Below the pieces are notes generated by a model, which saw only the letters and a program-made list of their open reading frames with translations, ran no database searches and was not told the DNA's origin. This document shows positions 14,219 to 14,417 of a DNA stretch of 14,417 bases, one piece after another. Source of the stretch: Promethearchaeota archaeon (GTDB lineage: Archaea > Asgardarchaeota > Lokiarchaeia > Sigynarchaeales > SOKP01); the NCBI GenBank assembly GCA_030605085.1, contig JAUWBH010000159.1, positions 1 to 14,417 of the forward strand. Reading direction: 5' to 3'. Position numbers and translations under genes: made by a program. The first letter of the stretch is position 1. Every line of letters begins with the position of its first letter.

Positions 14219-14417
14219 TACTTAAAACAAGTTTCCTTAACAAAAAAAAGATTACAATTTTTTTAAAAATAATTCAGATTAATTCCTATATTTTGTGTAT
14301 AAGTAAATATTATTTTTATTAATAAAAATAGATACTACGCCTCTAAGTTGTAATTACACTCAATTTATAACTTTGTTTTATTTTATTTTTTTTGCTCATA
14401 CTAAAAGTATAGGAATT
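14219..14417. other. Non-coding A+T-rich end of window
   Basis: About 200 bases with no supportable gene on either strand. Presumably holds the promoter of the beta-CASP gene; AAAATATAG and CTTATACAC on the minus strand near 14282-14304 are possible TATA elements but neither is convincing. A T-rich tract lies at about 14375-14393. Confidence 0.5.

Overview
The window is strongly A+T-rich, with lysine-, isoleucine- and asparagine-rich proteins, TATA-like boxes, T-run terminators, few clear Shine-Dalgarno sites, and frequent GTG/TTG starts. A TFIIB-like cyclin domain, a beta-CASP nuclease with unusual N-terminal modules and many PAS histidine kinases point to an archaeon. The gene repertoire and a seven-helix membrane family resemble Asgard (Lokiarchaeia-like) genomes. 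The Asgard assignment rests on recollection of family style, not on a search.

Region 1 (1-6127) is a two-component signalling cluster. A stand-alone receiver and a membrane-anchored PAS kinase form a plus-strand pair. Facing them on the minus strand are a soluble one-PAS kinase and, further right, a receiver followed by a soluble three-PAS kinase. The two minus-strand kinases share an almost identical catalytic core. The shared block of about 0.9 kb also covers the downstream spacer and the last few codons of the plus-strand kinase. The locus therefore looks built by tandem duplication followed by exchange or insertion of PAS domains. The second receiver has no ATG/GTG/TTG at its proper N-terminus; an ATA sits where the start should be.

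Region 2 (6128-6488) holds no intact gene. It contains a 36-bp-period tandem repeat, a collapsed relic of a histidine-kinase 3' end, and the promoter of the next gene.

Region 3 (6489-10778) starts with a seven-helix membrane protein. Four bases after its stop lies a relic of the first eight codons of a paralogue, cut off by a convergent 779-residue gene. That gene joins a TFIIB-like cyclin domain, two HNH-type zinc/nuclease modules and a C-terminal winged helix. It is the most unusual protein here and looks like accessory or mobile DNA. A small uncertain ORF and a polytopic membrane protein of unknown family follow.

Region 4 (10871-14218) carries a class I SAM methyltransferase and a large beta-CASP metallo-beta-lactamase-fold protein on the minus strand. 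The latter has all expected metal and beta-CASP motifs, a duplicated N-terminal domain of about 88 residues that I do not recognise, and a long acidic insertion.

The signalling genes plausibly form one network: two near-identical kinase cores with different sensor modules could feed the same receiver. No RNA gene, CRISPR array or replication origin was seen.
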